A stretch of 64,000 bases of DNA from Bifidobacterium callitrichidarum (lineage in GTDB: Bacteria; Actinomycetota; Actinomycetes; Actinomycetales; Bifidobacteriaceae), in the NCBI RefSeq assembly GCF_003129905.1, contig NZ_QFFM01000001.1, positions 62,001-126,000 of the forward strand, read 5' to 3'. The notes under the pieces were generated by a model that was not told the DNA's origin, did no database searches, and saw only the letters and a list, made by a program, of their open reading frames with translations. The translations under genes were made by a program, and so were the position numbers. Within the stretch, counting starts at the first letter, position 1, and each line of letters begins with the position of its first letter. Below, one piece after another: positions 50,886-60,432 of this stretch.

Positions 50886-51668
50886 ATGGTCAAACACGTG
50901 GGTAAGCATGGCGTGAAGCGCTCTCTTGCGGCCGGAATCGCGGCGTTCGTGGTCATCGCGCTCACCGGGTTTCTGCTCAGCACCAACGTGCGCGTGAACA
51001 AGACCACCACCGTGACCAACGACACCGCCGACCTCATCGAACACAGCGTGGACGAGGTGGCGGGCCTGCAGAAGGAGGTCACGGACCTGACCTCGCAGAT
51101 CGACAGCCTCACCGACATCCTCAGCTCCGACGGCAGCGGCACCTCCCAGAATTCCTCGCAGAACGGCAACGATTCCAGCCTGATGCTGCCCGAGCTGGAT
51201 GGTGCGGGCGTGACCGTGACCCTCGACGATTCGCCGCTGTGGGAGAACGCGGTGAACAACAACGGCTCGACTTCGAACATCGACGATTACGTGATTCACC
51301 AGCAGGACGTGGAGTCCGTGGTCAACGCGCTGTGGGCCGGAGGCGCCCAGGCCATGATGATCATGGACCAGCGCGTGCTGTTCAATTCCGCCGTGATCTG
51401 CTCGGGCAACGTGCTCTCGCTGCACGGCAAGAAGTACGCGCCGCCGTTCACCATCTCCGCCATCGGCGATGCCTCGGCCATGCGCAAGGCCCTCAATGAT
51501 TCCAAGGCCATCACGATTTTGAAGCAATACGTCACCGCGTTCGGCATCGGATACAAGGTGGAGAATAAGGACGACCTCCAGTTCCCGTCCACCGCGGCCC
51601 TGCTCCAGCAGCTCAAGTACGCCACGGTCGATTCGTCCAAGGTCAAGGACGAGGAGTCGGCGCAGTGA
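50886..51668 (+). CDS. DUF881-family membrane-anchored protein
   Basis: A 260-residue protein with one N-terminal membrane helix (SLAAGIAAFVVIALTGFLLSTNV), a short coiled-coil-like stretch (SVDEVAGLQKEVTDLTSQIDSL) and a C-terminal DUF881 domain (VTVTLDDSPLW, DVESVVNALWAGGAQAMMIMDQRV). DUF881 proteins are common next to actinobacterial division genes but their role is unknown. The stop overlaps the GTG start of the sortase gene, so the two are translationally coupled. No strong ribosome-binding site is visible before 50886. Confidence 0.87.
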   Translation: MVKHVGKHGVKRSLAAGIAAFVVIALTGFLLSTNVRVNKTTTVTNDTADLIEHSVDEVAGLQKEVTDLTSQIDSLTDILSSDGSGTSQNSSQNGNDSSLMLPELDGAGVTVTLDDSPLWENAVNNNGSTSNIDDYVIHQQDVESVVNALWAGGAQAMMIMDQRVLFNSAVICSGNVLSLHGKKYAPPFTISAIGDASAMRKALNDSKAITILKQYVTAFGIGYKVENKDDLQFPSTAALLQQLKYATVDSSKVKDEESAQ

Positions 51669-52924
51669 GCCGCGGCAGACACACCGGCGGGTCCGGCAAC
51701 GTGCGCGGTGGATTCGGCGGACGGGCAGGGATTCGTAGGGCGCGTGGGGGAGCGGTGGATACGCAGGCCGACGGTGTCGCCGCGATGATTTCTGGCGGCT
51801 CCCGAGTCCCCGGTGGCTCGCGCAACGCAGGCATGCCCGGCACCCGTCGCGGCCCGCTGTGGCAGGCGCTCGGCATCATCGCGGAACTGCTCATCACGGT
51901 GGCCGCGATCTGCGCCCTGTACATTGTGTGGCAGATGTGGTGGACCGGCGTGGAGGCCGAGCAGACGCAGAATGAGACCCTGCAATCCGTCTCCTGGTCC
52001 GACCCGGCCGCCGGCAGCAACGGCAACGGGACCACGACCATCGCGAAGGCACAGGAGGGCGACCCTCCCGCCGAGCCCGAGAACCCGCAGTACGGCGACC
52101 TCATCGCCCAGGTGTACATCCCGCGGTTCGGTTCGGGCTGGCATCGCAACCTGGTGGAGGGCACCACACTCGAACAGCTCAACCGCCATGGCCTCGGCCG
52201 CTACCAGACCAGCCAACTGCCCGGCCAGGTGGGCAACTTCGCGTTCGCCGGACACCGCAACGGCTATGGGCAGCCGCTCGGCGACGTGGACAAGCTGCAG
52301 ACCGGCGACGCCATCATCGTCCGCACGGAGCATTACTGGTACGTCTACCATTACACGCGCTACGAAATCGTGCTGCCCACTGATACGTACGTGATCTCGG
52401 CCAACCCCGAGAACCCCGGTGCCGAGCCCACCAAGCGCATGATCACGATGACCACGTGCGAGCCGAAATACTCCACGCCCACGCATCGCTGGATCAGTTA
52501 CGGCGAACTGGCTTACTGGGCCAAGGTGTCCGACGGGGTGCCGGCCGAACTGGCCACCACCGATTCATCCGGTGCGGTGAAGTTCGCCGTGACCGAGACA
52601 CCGTCCGTGGCCTCGCATATCGGTTCGCTGGATCGCGTGGTGGCGTGGGCCTTGGTGGCGTGGGCGATTCTGTTCATCGCCGCCGCCGTGGCCTGGCGTT
52701 GGCCGGTGCTGCGCGCGATTCACGCTGGTGAGCGCCGTCGCCCGGACGCAAGCCTGTACGGTGCGTTGGTGCGATTGCAGCCCGGCGTGCTGCCGATTCG
52801 ACTGCTGCTGGCCGCCATTCTGCTGTTCGCGGCCGCCTGCGCGCTGTTCCAGTGGGGATTCCCGTGGGCCGCCGCGCACATCCCCTTCCTCCAGCAGATG
52901 TCCAATTACGTGGCGGTGGAGTAG
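51665..52924 (+). CDS. Class E-type sortase
   Basis: A 419-residue sortase with an Arg/Gly-rich N-terminal tail, one membrane helix near residue 75 (IIAELLITVAAICALYIV), the catalytic domain at about 140-300 and three or so C-terminal hydrophobic segments. The catalytic His is in FAGHRNGYGQP, the Cys in MITMTTCEP and the Arg in THRWISYGEL. The genomic place beside crgA is typical of class E. It covalently links surface proteins to the cell wall. The start is GTG at 51665, overlapping the previous stop. The C-terminal membrane region is an extension. Confidence 0.9.
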   Translation: MSRGRHTGGSGNVRGGFGGRAGIRRARGGAVDTQADGVAAMISGGSRVPGGSRNAGMPGTRRGPLWQALGIIAELLITVAAICALYIVWQMWWTGVEAEQTQNETLQSVSWSDPAAGSNGNGTTTIAKAQEGDPPAEPENPQYGDLIAQVYIPRFGSGWHRNLVEGTTLEQLNRHGLGRYQTSQLPGQVGNFAFAGHRNGYGQPLGDVDKLQTGDAIIVRTEHYWYVYHYTRYEIVLPTDTYVISANPENPGAEPTKRMITMTTCEPKYSTPTHRWISYGELAYWAKVSDGVPAELATTDSSGAVKFAVTETPSVASHIGSLDRVVAWALVAWAILFIAAAVAWRWPVLRAIHAGERRRPDASLYGALVRLQPGVLPIRLLLAAILLFAAACALFQWGFPWAAAHIPFLQQMSNYVAVE

Positions 52925-53191
52925 GAATCGGCCTTTGGAATCGGCCTTCGGCCGATGCTGGGTTTTCCGCAGCCGGTTGACTGCGTGCTGCTCTCCCTCC
53001 GTCTCGGCTTACGCCGAGCCACCTCCCTCGCCAGAGGGAGGCAAGGCCTACACCGTATAGTTCCTTGGCCCCCTCTGACGAGGGGGGCTGTCAGCGAAGC
53101 TGACTGGGGGAGAGAAGGAGAAGCAGCCAACCGGCTGCGAAACAACCCAGCATCGGCCGCAGGCCGATTCCTCACGCCGATTCCTCCCTAC
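52922..53191. repeat. Composite inverted repeat between sortase and trpG
   Basis: Arms 52937-53000 and 53108-53171 are near-complementary: GGAATCGGCCTTCGGCCGAT and GATGCTGGGTTTTCCGCAGC against GAAACAACCCAGCATCGGCC and GCAGGCCGATTCC. Inside lies a variant of the R1 repeat (CCTCCCTCGCCAGAGGGAGG and CCCCCTCTGACGAGGGGGG). It could fold into a long cruciform. No gene is seen. Confidence 0.75.
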
Positions 53192-53265
53192 TGGAATCAA
53201 CCCGCATCACAGCGGCCGCACTGAGTAGTATGGCTTGCAGGACACGTCTTCCAAGGAGAGCAAGC

Positions 53266-53910
53266 ATGACTGATTCCGCGCACATTCTGGTGGTGGATAA
53301 CTACGATTCGTTCGTCTACACGATCGTCGGCTACCTGAAAACCCTCGGCGCCACCGTTGACGTGGTGCGCAACGACGCCATCGACCCCGCCGCGCCCGGC
53401 GTGCTGGACGGCTACGACGGCGTGCTGATCTCTCCCGGCCCCGGCGCCCCGGCCGAATCCGGCGCCAGCGAGGGCATGATCCGCTTGGCCGCCGAGACCG
53501 ATACGCCCATGTTCGGCGTATGCCTGGGCCTGCAGGCGCTCGCCGAGGTCTACGGCTGCACGGTGGACCACGCGCCCACCATCATGCACGGCAAGACGAG
53601 CCAGGTGGAGCATATCGACGACGAGATCTTCGAAGGCGTGGCCAATCCGATGACCGCCACCCGCTACCATTCGCTGGCCGTGGAGCCCGATTCCGTGCCG
53701 GACACGCTCGTGGTGACCGCATGGACCGAGGGCGACCACATCATCCAGGGCCTGAAGGTCAAGGGCAAGCGCATGTACGCGGTGCAGTTCCACCCCGAAT
53801 CGGTGATGACGCAGGACGGCTACCGTCTGCTTGCCAACTGGCTCAAGGTCTGCGGCCAGGAGAACGCCGTCGCCAAGTCCGCCGGCCTGCAGCCCAAGGT
53901 GACGAAGTAA
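53266..53910 (+). CDS. trpG: Glutamine amidotransferase, anthranilate/aminodeoxychorismate synthase component II
   Basis: A 214-residue class I glutamine amidotransferase that supplies ammonia to anthranilate or aminodeoxychorismate synthase. It starts ILVVDNYDSFVYTIVGYL; the catalytic Cys is in FGVCLGLQALAEVYG and the His-Glu pair in VQFHPESV. AAGGAGAGCAAGC precedes the ATG at 53266. The synthase large subunit is not nearby; the gene keeps the conserved actinobacterial place beside pknB, where it is called trpG or pabA. Which pathway it serves, or both, cannot be read from the sequence. Confidence 0.93.
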   Translation: MTDSAHILVVDNYDSFVYTIVGYLKTLGATVDVVRNDAIDPAAPGVLDGYDGVLISPGPGAPAESGASEGMIRLAAETDTPMFGVCLGLQALAEVYGCTVDHAPTIMHGKTSQVEHIDDEIFEGVANPMTATRYHSLAVEPDSVPDTLVVTAWTEGDHIIQGLKVKGKRMYAVQFHPESVMTQDGYRLLANWLKVCGQENAVAKSAGLQPKVTK

Positions 53911-53934
53911 GGGCCTATATAGCCTATATAAATA

Positions 53935-54049
53935 GTTGGCTCCCCTCGATGAGGGGAGCTGTCAGCGAAGCTGGATGGAGGGGCGTCCCGATGTGCTTCC
54001 CTCAGTCTTGCTCCGTTCGACAGCTCCCCTCAGAGAGGGGAGCCAACTT
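53935..54049. repeat. R1 inverted pair between trpG and pknB
   Basis: AGTTGGCTCCCCTC at 53934 and GAGGGGAGCCAACT ending 54048 bracket two R1 units facing each other. It lies between convergent genes and can fold into a long hairpin, so it may end transcription from both sides. Confidence 0.75.
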
Positions 54050-54063
54050 GTCTCTATCGATGG

Positions 54064-56142
54064 TCATTCCGTGGGGGTAGTCGGCTTGGTTTCGCCGCCG
54101 TCGGTGGAACCGCCGCCGTTGTCGGTGCTGCCCCCGTTGTTGCCGTTGCCACCGCTACCGCTGCTGGTGGTGGTGATCGTCACCGTGGAGCCCTTGTCCA
54201 CCTGGGTGCCGGCACCCGGATTGATGCTCACCACAATGGCTGTGGAATCGGTGGGGCCGCTCACCGAGACGTTCAGACCCTCAGCCTGCAGCATGAGCTT
54301 GGCGGTCGTGTAGGACGTGCCCGCCGCGATCGAAGGTACCGTGACCTGCTGCTTGCCGGTGGACACCCACAGCGTAATCGTGCCGTGCTGCTCGATGGCC
54401 ACGCCCGAGCCGGGGCTTACGCGCGTGATTGAGCCGGCCGGCACCGTATCCGACTCTTCCTCCTGGAAGTTGAGGGTGAAGTCGTCGCCGTATTCGGCCA
54501 CCACGGCTTCCTTGGTCTGGCCCACGAGGTTGCTCGGCACCACCGTCATGCCGGTGGACACGTAAATCGTGATGGTCGTGCCCTTGGCCTGCGAGGAACC
54601 GGCGGCCGGGTCGGTGCGGGTCACCTTGTCCTTCTCGATGGAATCGCTGGGCTCGCTCTTGACCGAGCTGTTCACCTTGAAACCGGCCTTCTCCAGCTTG
54701 GTGCGGGCCTCGCTCTGGCTCAGGTCCTTGACGTCCGGCACGGATGTGGACTGCGGGCCGTCGGAGAACCAAACCTCCACCTCGGAGCCCTTGGCCACCT
54801 TGGAGCCCGCCTCGGGGCTCATCTTGGTGCAGGTGCCGGCCGGCTCGATGGAGTCGGTGTCGTGCTTCTCCACCATGGTCAGGCCCAGCGCCTTGAGCTT
54901 GGCATTGATGCCGTCCTTGGAGGTGTTGGCCGTGCATTCGGGGATGGTGACGGTATCGGCCGTGGCGGAACCCGTGTCCCGCAGGGCGAACACCAAGCCG
55001 CAGACGATGGCGATCACCGCCACGATGCCGATGATCGTGCTGATGATGATGGTCCGGCGCTTCTTGGCCTTGGCAGCCGCCGCACGCTGCTTGGCGCGCG
55101 ACTGCACCGATGCGAAGCTGCCGCTGGCCGGCACGATCTGCTCGAACTGGCCGGTGGCGGGGTTGTACGCGGTGGTGGACGGACGGTCCATCTGCACGGT
55201 GGGGTTGGCGGTCTCCGCGTTCTTGCGGGCCTGCACGTTGGTCATGTCCGTGAGCGGGTTGAACGCGGCCGCCACGGGCACGCCGCCGTTCATGAAGGTC
55301 AGGATGTCGTTGCGGAACTCCGCGGCCGTGGCATAGCGGTTCTGACGATCCTTGGCCATGGCCTTGGCGCAGATGGAATCCCACATCTTCGGCAGACCGG
55401 GCACCACGGCGGAAGGCGGCGTGGCTACCTCGGACACATGCTGGTAGGCGATGGCCACGGCCGAATCACCGGTGAACGGCGGACGCCCGGTGAGCATCTC
55501 GTACAGCACGCAACCGGCGGAATACAGGTCGGAGCGCATGTCCACGGTCTCGCCGCGGGCCTGCTCGGGGGAGAGGTACTGCGCGGTGCCCACCACGCCC
55601 TGCGACTGGGTCATCGTGGCCGCGGAATCATCCAGGGCGCGCGCGATGCCGAAGTCCATGACCTTGACCACGCCTTGCTCGGAGATCATGATGTTGCCGG
55701 GCTTGATGTCGCGGTGGATCACACCCATGCGGTGCGAGTAGTCGAGGGCGCTGAGCACGCCGAGCATCACCTGTTCGGCGTCGCGCTGGCTCAGGGAGCC
55801 GTTCACCTTGAGGATGTCGCGCAGGGTCTGGCCCTTGACGTACTCCATGACCAGGTACGGCAGGAGTTCGGTCTGGCCGTTCTCGGAGGAGACGGTCTCC
55901 TCGCCGGAATCGTAGATGTTGACGATGTTCGGGTTGTTCATCTGCGCCACGGCGTGCGCCTCGCGGCGGAAGCGGGCCAGGAAGATGTCGTCGTTGGCCA
56001 GGTCGGCACGCATGATCTTGATGGCCACAGTGCGGCCCAGACGGGTGTCGAGGGCCACGTGGACCTCGGCCATGCCGCCGCGGCCGATGAGCTGGCCAAG
56101 CTGGTATCGGCCGCCGGCCAACGCAGTAGGCATGCTGCTCAT
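54064..56142 (-). CDS. pknB: Ser/Thr protein kinase PknB with PASTA domains
   Basis: A 692-residue membrane kinase. The kinase domain (residues 13-275) has GRGGMAEV, catalytic Lys42 in VAIKIM, HRDIKPGN and DFG; a membrane helix follows a basic stretch near residue 375 (IISTIIGIVAVIAIVCGLVFAL). Outside are four PASTA repeats, each with a VPxxxG-like start, that bind peptidoglycan fragments, then a Gly/Asn/Ser/Thr-rich tail. It senses cell-wall state and phosphorylates division and wall proteins. GGAAGGAAG precedes the ATG, which overlaps the pknA stop (ATGA). Confidence 0.96.
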   Translation of the reverse strand: MSSMPTALAGGRYQLGQLIGRGGMAEVHVALDTRLGRTVAIKIMRADLANDDIFLARFRREAHAVAQMNNPNIVNIYDSGEETVSSENGQTELLPYLVMEYVKGQTLRDILKVNGSLSQRDAEQVMLGVLSALDYSHRMGVIHRDIKPGNIMISEQGVVKVMDFGIARALDDSAATMTQSQGVVGTAQYLSPEQARGETVDMRSDLYSAGCVLYEMLTGRPPFTGDSAVAIAYQHVSEVATPPSAVVPGLPKMWDSICAKAMAKDRQNRYATAAEFRNDILTFMNGGVPVAAAFNPLTDMTNVQARKNAETANPTVQMDRPSTTAYNPATGQFEQIVPASGSFASVQSRAKQRAAAAKAKKRRTIIISTIIGIVAVIAIVCGLVFALRDTGSATADTVTIPECTANTSKDGINAKLKALGLTMVEKHDTDSIEPAGTCTKMSPEAGSKVAKGSEVEVWFSDGPQSTSVPDVKDLSQSEARTKLEKAGFKVNSSVKSEPSDSIEKDKVTRTDPAAGSSQAKGTTITIYVSTGMTVVPSNLVGQTKEAVVAEYGDDFTLNFQEEESDTVPAGSITRVSPGSGVAIEQHGTITLWVSTGKQQVTVPSIAAGTSYTTAKLMLQAEGLNVSVSGPTDSTAIVVSINPGAGTQVDKGSTVTITTTSSGSGGNGNNGGSTDNGGGSTDGGETKPTTPTE

Positions 56143-57092
56143 TGCTTCTTCCTTCCAATCCTTGAGACCGGGGTCTCCAATACGATGCGCGGCGTGCTCG
56201 TGACCCTGCGCGGCAGACGGCCGCCGGACGCGATCGTGGCGGTCCGGTCGGTCATTTCGGTCTGCTGGTCTAGCAGGCGGCGTTCGATGCGGGCGAGCGT
56301 GCGGGAGACCACGAGGGCGTCCTTCGGGCGGTCCAGCGGGTCCTTGGCCAGCATGGACATGACGAACTCGCGCAACTGCACGTCCACCGAATCGGGCAGC
56401 GGCGGCACCGGGTCGTTCACGTGCGCGGCCGCGATGTCCACCGGAGTGGTGCCGGTGAACGGGCGGTGGCCGGCCAGACCCTCGTAGGCCACCACGCCCA
56501 GCGAGTAGATGTCCGACTGGGGCGTGGCCTGCTGGCCCTGCGCCTGCTCGGGGGAGATGTACTGGGCGGTGCCCACCACCATGCCGTCCTGGGTGATCTG
56601 GCCCTGGCCGGTGGAGTAGCTCACGCCGAAGTCCGTGATCTTGACCTGACCGGAATCGGAGACCATGATGTTGGCCGGCTTGACGTCGCGGTGGATCACG
56701 CCGTGGCTGTGCGCCACGAACAGGCCGCGCGCGGTCTGGATGAGGATCGGCAGCAGTTCGGTGGCGTCCATCGCGCCCTTCTCATGGAACAAGTCCGCCA
56801 GCGACTTGCTCGGCACGTATTCCATGATGAGGAAGCCGATGCCGTCGTGTTCGTAGTATTCGAACAGCGCGGCGATGTTCGGGTGCGCGAGGTTCGCGGA
56901 ATTGTGGGCCTCGGCGCGCAGTCGGCGCAGCTTGGCCTCGGCGTTGGTCACGTCCGAACGCAGGGCCTTGATGGCCACCTCGCGGCCGAGCTGGATGTCG
57001 TAGCCTTTCCAGACCTCGCCCATACCGCCTTGCGCAAGGCGGGAATCCAAGCGGTAACGTCGGTGAATCAGCTGACCTTCGATCAGTCTCAT
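56139..57092 (-). CDS. pknA: Ser/Thr protein kinase PknA
   Basis: A 317-residue kinase with domain at 12-270: LAQGGMGEVW, catalytic Lys42 in VAIKAL, HRDVKPANIM and TDFGVSY. Unlike mycobacterial PknA, no membrane helix or extracellular part follows; the protein ends with a short basic tail (RIVLETPVSRIGRKKQ). It would be soluble unless tethered. Stop and start overlap with pknB and pbpA by four bases on each side, so it is made in fixed ratio with them. It is expected to work with PknB on shape and division targets. Confidence 0.93.
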   Translation of the reverse strand: MRLIEGQLIHRRYRLDSRLAQGGMGEVWKGYDIQLGREVAIKALRSDVTNAEAKLRRLRAEAHNSANLAHPNIAALFEYYEHDGIGFLIMEYVPSKSLADLFHEKGAMDATELLPILIQTARGLFVAHSHGVIHRDVKPANIMVSDSGQVKITDFGVSYSTGQGQITQDGMVVGTAQYISPEQAQGQQATPQSDIYSLGVVAYEGLAGHRPFTGTTPVDIAAAHVNDPVPPLPDSVDVQLREFVMSMLAKDPLDRPKDALVVSRTLARIERRLLDQQTEMTDRTATIASGGRLPRRVTSTPRIVLETPVSRIGRKKQ

Positions 57093-58555
57093 TGCTGCAG
57101 CGCCTCCTGAATCATCGCACGCATGATCGGGCCAGCGGCGAGCGAACCGTATACGTCAGTGTTGTGCACCAGCACGGCCACGGCGATCTGCGGATCGTCC
57201 GCCGGCGCGAAGCCAATCACCCAGCCGTCGATGCTGGTGTTGCCCACGCCGATCTGCGCGGTGCCGGTCTTGGCGGCCACCTGGATGCCGTCGATGGCCA
57301 GCTGCGGGTTAGCCTGGGTGACCACCTGTTCCATCATCTGCGTGAGCTTGTCCGCCGAATCCTTGCTGAAGACGTTCGCCATGACCTGCGCCTTGGTCTG
57401 CGAGAGCACGGTCAGGTCGGACGCGCGCACGCGGTCCACGAGGGTGGGGCGCATGAGCTTGCCGTCGTTGGCGATGGCCTGGGCCACCATCGCCATCTGC
57501 AGCGGTGTGGCCGTGGTGTCGCCCTGGCCGATGGAGGCCAGCGCGAGCTTGTCGTCGGTCGGATCGGTGGGGAAGGTGGATGCGGTGGCCGTCATCGGGG
57601 TGCCGGTCGCGTCCGAGCCGTCGATGGTGATGGTGCTGCCGAAACCGAGCTTGGTGGCCATGTCGGAGACCTTCTCGGAGCCGAGCTTGACGCCCAACTG
57701 GGCGAACGCGGTGTTCGACGACCATGCGATGGCGTTCTGCAGGGTGATCTGGCCGTTGGCGCCGTCCGCCTGCGATTCGGCGTTCGGCAGCTGGGTCACC
57801 GTGCCGGGCAGCGTGTAGGAGGAGCCGGCCGGAATCTGCGTGTCCGGCTCGTAGTCGCCGGTCTCCAGCGCGGTGGCCGCCACGATGGTCTTGAACGTGG
57901 ATCCGGGCGGGTAGAGCTGCGAGGTGACGCGGTTGATGAGCGGGCTGTCCTGGCCTGCGGACAGCTCCTGGTACGCCTTGGCGGCGGCCTGGGTGTCGTG
58001 CGTGGCCAGCTGGTTCGGGTCGTAGCTCGGGGTACTCACCATGGCCAGGATGCGGCCGGACTTGACCTCGATGGCTACGGCCGCGCCGTCGCGCGAGCCG
58101 AGCTGGTCGTAGGCCACCTGCTGCAGCTTCGGGTCGATGGACGTCTCGATGGAGGCGCCCTGGTTGGAGCCGCCGGTGAGCAACGCCTTGGTGCGCTGCC
58201 ACATCAGCGCGTCGGCCTCACCGTTGAGCAGCATGCTGCGGGAGGCCTCGAGACCGCGGTCGGCCGTCTGGGAGATGGAGAAGAAGCCGGTCACGGGTGC
58301 GTACAGCGGGCCGTTGGAGTAGACGCGCTGGTACTTGAAGGCGTCGTTGATCGGTTCGGATTTGGCCATCACCGTGCCGTCCGAGGCCAGGATGGCACCG
58401 CGGTCGGCGCCGAGCTGGTGGTAGAGCGAGCGGGCGTTGCGCGAATCGTTGTTGAGCTCGTTCGCGCGCACGGCCATGAGAATCGTGGAGGATAGTCCAA
58501 GCACCACGAACAGCGCCACCACGGCGGTGAAGAGCTGGCGCAGATACTTGTTCAT
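57089..58555 (-). CDS. pbpA: Penicillin-binding protein A, class B transpeptidase
   Basis: A 488-residue peptidoglycan transpeptidase with an N-terminal signal anchor (LFTAVVALFVVLGLSSTILMAV). Active-site motifs are Ser219-Thr-Phe-Lys222 in PPGSTFK, the SxN triad in WSSNTAF at 279-281, and KTGTAQIG near residue 435. It pairs with the SEDS polymerase encoded just upstream, forming the usual polymerase/transpeptidase couple at the septum or pole. The gene overlaps rodA and pknA by four bases each (ATGA). Length is normal for PbpA. Confidence 0.95.
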   Translation of the reverse strand: MNKYLRQLFTAVVALFVVLGLSSTILMAVRANELNNDSRNARSLYHQLGADRGAILASDGTVMAKSEPINDAFKYQRVYSNGPLYAPVTGFFSISQTADRGLEASRSMLLNGEADALMWQRTKALLTGGSNQGASIETSIDPKLQQVAYDQLGSRDGAAVAIEVKSGRILAMVSTPSYDPNQLATHDTQAAAKAYQELSAGQDSPLINRVTSQLYPPGSTFKTIVAATALETGDYEPDTQIPAGSSYTLPGTVTQLPNAESQADGANGQITLQNAIAWSSNTAFAQLGVKLGSEKVSDMATKLGFGSTITIDGSDATGTPMTATASTFPTDPTDDKLALASIGQGDTTATPLQMAMVAQAIANDGKLMRPTLVDRVRASDLTVLSQTKAQVMANVFSKDSADKLTQMMEQVVTQANPQLAIDGIQVAAKTGTAQIGVGNTSIDGWVIGFAPADDPQIAVAVLVHNTDVYGSLAAGPIMRAMIQEALQQ

Positions 58556-60432
58556 ACGCGGTCACCTCCGTTGACTGGTGGAATGGGCGGTAGGGAAGCG
58601 GTCCGGGTGGACGGCTCGGGGATGTCGAAGCGTGAGGGATCCTGACGGGTGATGTCGATGATTGGATCGTCATCATCGAGGTTGTCGGTACCGTCCGGGC
58701 TGCCGAAGCCGGGGAAACCGGAGAACGGGTTGTCCTCGACGGCGTGCGCGGCGTGGGCTCCGTGGGTGGCGTGCGCGGCATGGCCTGCGTGCGGAGCCGG
58801 GGGAGCGGGGATGTCGGCGAACGATGCGGTCGGCGCGGGGGCCTGGTCTGGCGTTCCTGCGCCCGGACCGACCAGCTGTGCCGATTGCCCTGATTGCGTC
58901 GGCTGCCCCGGCTGAGCGGCGGCGGCTGACACGGTCGGCGTGGACTGCGCCGCATAGGCCACCTGCTGGGCCACGGCTTCGGTTCCGGTTGCGTCCGCGG
59001 ATGCTGCGGATGCCGCGGCGGACGCGCTGCGCGGCTTGACGATCTCCTCGGTGGCGCGTGCGCGGGCCTTGAGCTCCTTGTCCCGAAGCACCGCCAGCGC
59101 CTCGTACTGGAACGTGTCCGAGGTCAGCTCGGGTTCCGGCGCGTTGGCCGCGTTGGAGATCACGATGAGCAGCGCCGCCAGAACGTAGTTGGCGATGAGG
59201 CTTGAACCGCCCGCCGCCATATACGGCAGGGTCAGGCCGGTCAGCGGGATGACGAGCGTGATGCCGCCCACCACGGTGAACACCTGGAATGCCATGGTGA
59301 ACACCAGGCCGGAAGCCAGCAGCTTGCCGAAGCCGTCCTTGACCTTCATGGACGTGATGAATCCGGAGGCCACGATGATCAGGTACATCATCAGGATGGC
59401 CAGCAGCCCCACCAGACCGAGCTCCTCGCCGAGGGCCGCGTAGATGAAGTCCGAGTTGGCGAACGTGGTCAGGGCCGGATGTCCCTGGCCCAGACCGGTG
59501 CCCAGCAGGCCGCCGGAGGCCAGGCCGAAGATGCCGGTGACCAGCTGCCATGAGCCGCCGTATTCCTTGTTGTATTCCTCGGCGCTGAACGGGTGCAGCC
59601 AGGCGTCCACGCGCTGGCCCACGTGGCTGAACATGCCCGCGGCGAGCACGGCGCCTGCCGCGAAGGCGATCAGGCCGATGACGATCCAGCTCTTGCGGCC
59701 GGTAGCCACGTACAGCATGGCCACGAACATGGCGAAGAACATGAGCGAGGTGCCCAGGTCATGCTGCATGATGAGCACGCCCATCGAGGCGAACCACACG
59801 ATGATGATCGGGCCCAGGTCCTTGATGCGCGGCAGCTGCAGGCCGAGCACCTTCTTGCCGCCCACGGCCAGCTGGTCGCGATGGTCGAACAGGTAGGCGG
59901 CGAAGAAGAACGCCAGGAACAGCTTGGCGAACTCGCCGGGCTGGAACTGGCCCAATCCGGGGATCTTGACCCAGATACGCGCGCCGTTGACCTCCTCGCC
60001 GAGCACGGGCAGCATCGGGGAAAGCAGCAGCACCAGGCCCACCACCATGGACACGTACGAGAACCGTCTCAGTACGCGGTAGTCACGCAGGAAGATGATG
60101 ATCGGCGCCACGATCACCAGCGCCAGGCACAGCCACAGCAGTTGGCGCATGGCCACGGCCTTGCCCATGCTCTGGTCGATGCGGGCAATCATCGTCACGC
60201 CGGTGCCCGTCAGCAGCAGCACGCACGGGATGATCGACTGGCTGGCGTAGGGCTGGAATCGGATGGTCAGCGCCCACAGCACAAGGAACAGCGCCACCAC
60301 GACCGCCAGCATGATGATGTACTGCTGCGGGAACTCGCCGGTGGTGCGCTGGAACATCTGGACCAGGCCCAGAGCGCTCACCGCCATGGCGAACACGAGC
60401 AGCGAGATCTGGCGCAGGCGGGTTGCGATCAT
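58552..60432 (-). CDS. rodA: SEDS peptidoglycan polymerase (RodA/FtsW family) with long C-terminal tail
   Basis: A 626-residue protein. The first 450 residues are the SEDS core with ten or so membrane segments; WVKIPGLGQFQPGEFAKLFLAFFFA holds the conserved Gln-Pro-Glu region, and YGGSWQLVTGIFGLASGGLLGTGLGQG is the family's extracellular loop motif. SEDS proteins polymerise lipid II glycan strands. The last 170 residues are a cytoplasmic Ala/Pro/Thr-rich tail with a His-Ala-rich stretch (HAGHAAHATHGAHAAHAVED) that is likely disordered and a plausible PknA/PknB target. It overlaps both neighbours by four bases. Confidence 0.94.
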   Translation of the reverse strand: MIATRLRQISLLVFAMAVSALGLVQMFQRTTGEFPQQYIIMLAVVVALFLVLWALTIRFQPYASQSIIPCVLLLTGTGVTMIARIDQSMGKAVAMRQLLWLCLALVIVAPIIIFLRDYRVLRRFSYVSMVVGLVLLLSPMLPVLGEEVNGARIWVKIPGLGQFQPGEFAKLFLAFFFAAYLFDHRDQLAVGGKKVLGLQLPRIKDLGPIIIVWFASMGVLIMQHDLGTSLMFFAMFVAMLYVATGRKSWIVIGLIAFAAGAVLAAGMFSHVGQRVDAWLHPFSAEEYNKEYGGSWQLVTGIFGLASGGLLGTGLGQGHPALTTFANSDFIYAALGEELGLVGLLAILMMYLIIVASGFITSMKVKDGFGKLLASGLVFTMAFQVFTVVGGITLVIPLTGLTLPYMAAGGSSLIANYVLAALLIVISNAANAPEPELTSDTFQYEALAVLRDKELKARARATEEIVKPRSASAAASAASADATGTEAVAQQVAYAAQSTPTVSAAAAQPGQPTQSGQSAQLVGPGAGTPDQAPAPTASFADIPAPPAPHAGHAAHATHGAHAAHAVEDNPFSGFPGFGSPDGTDNLDDDDPIIDITRQDPSRFDIPEPSTRTASLPPIPPVNGGDRV

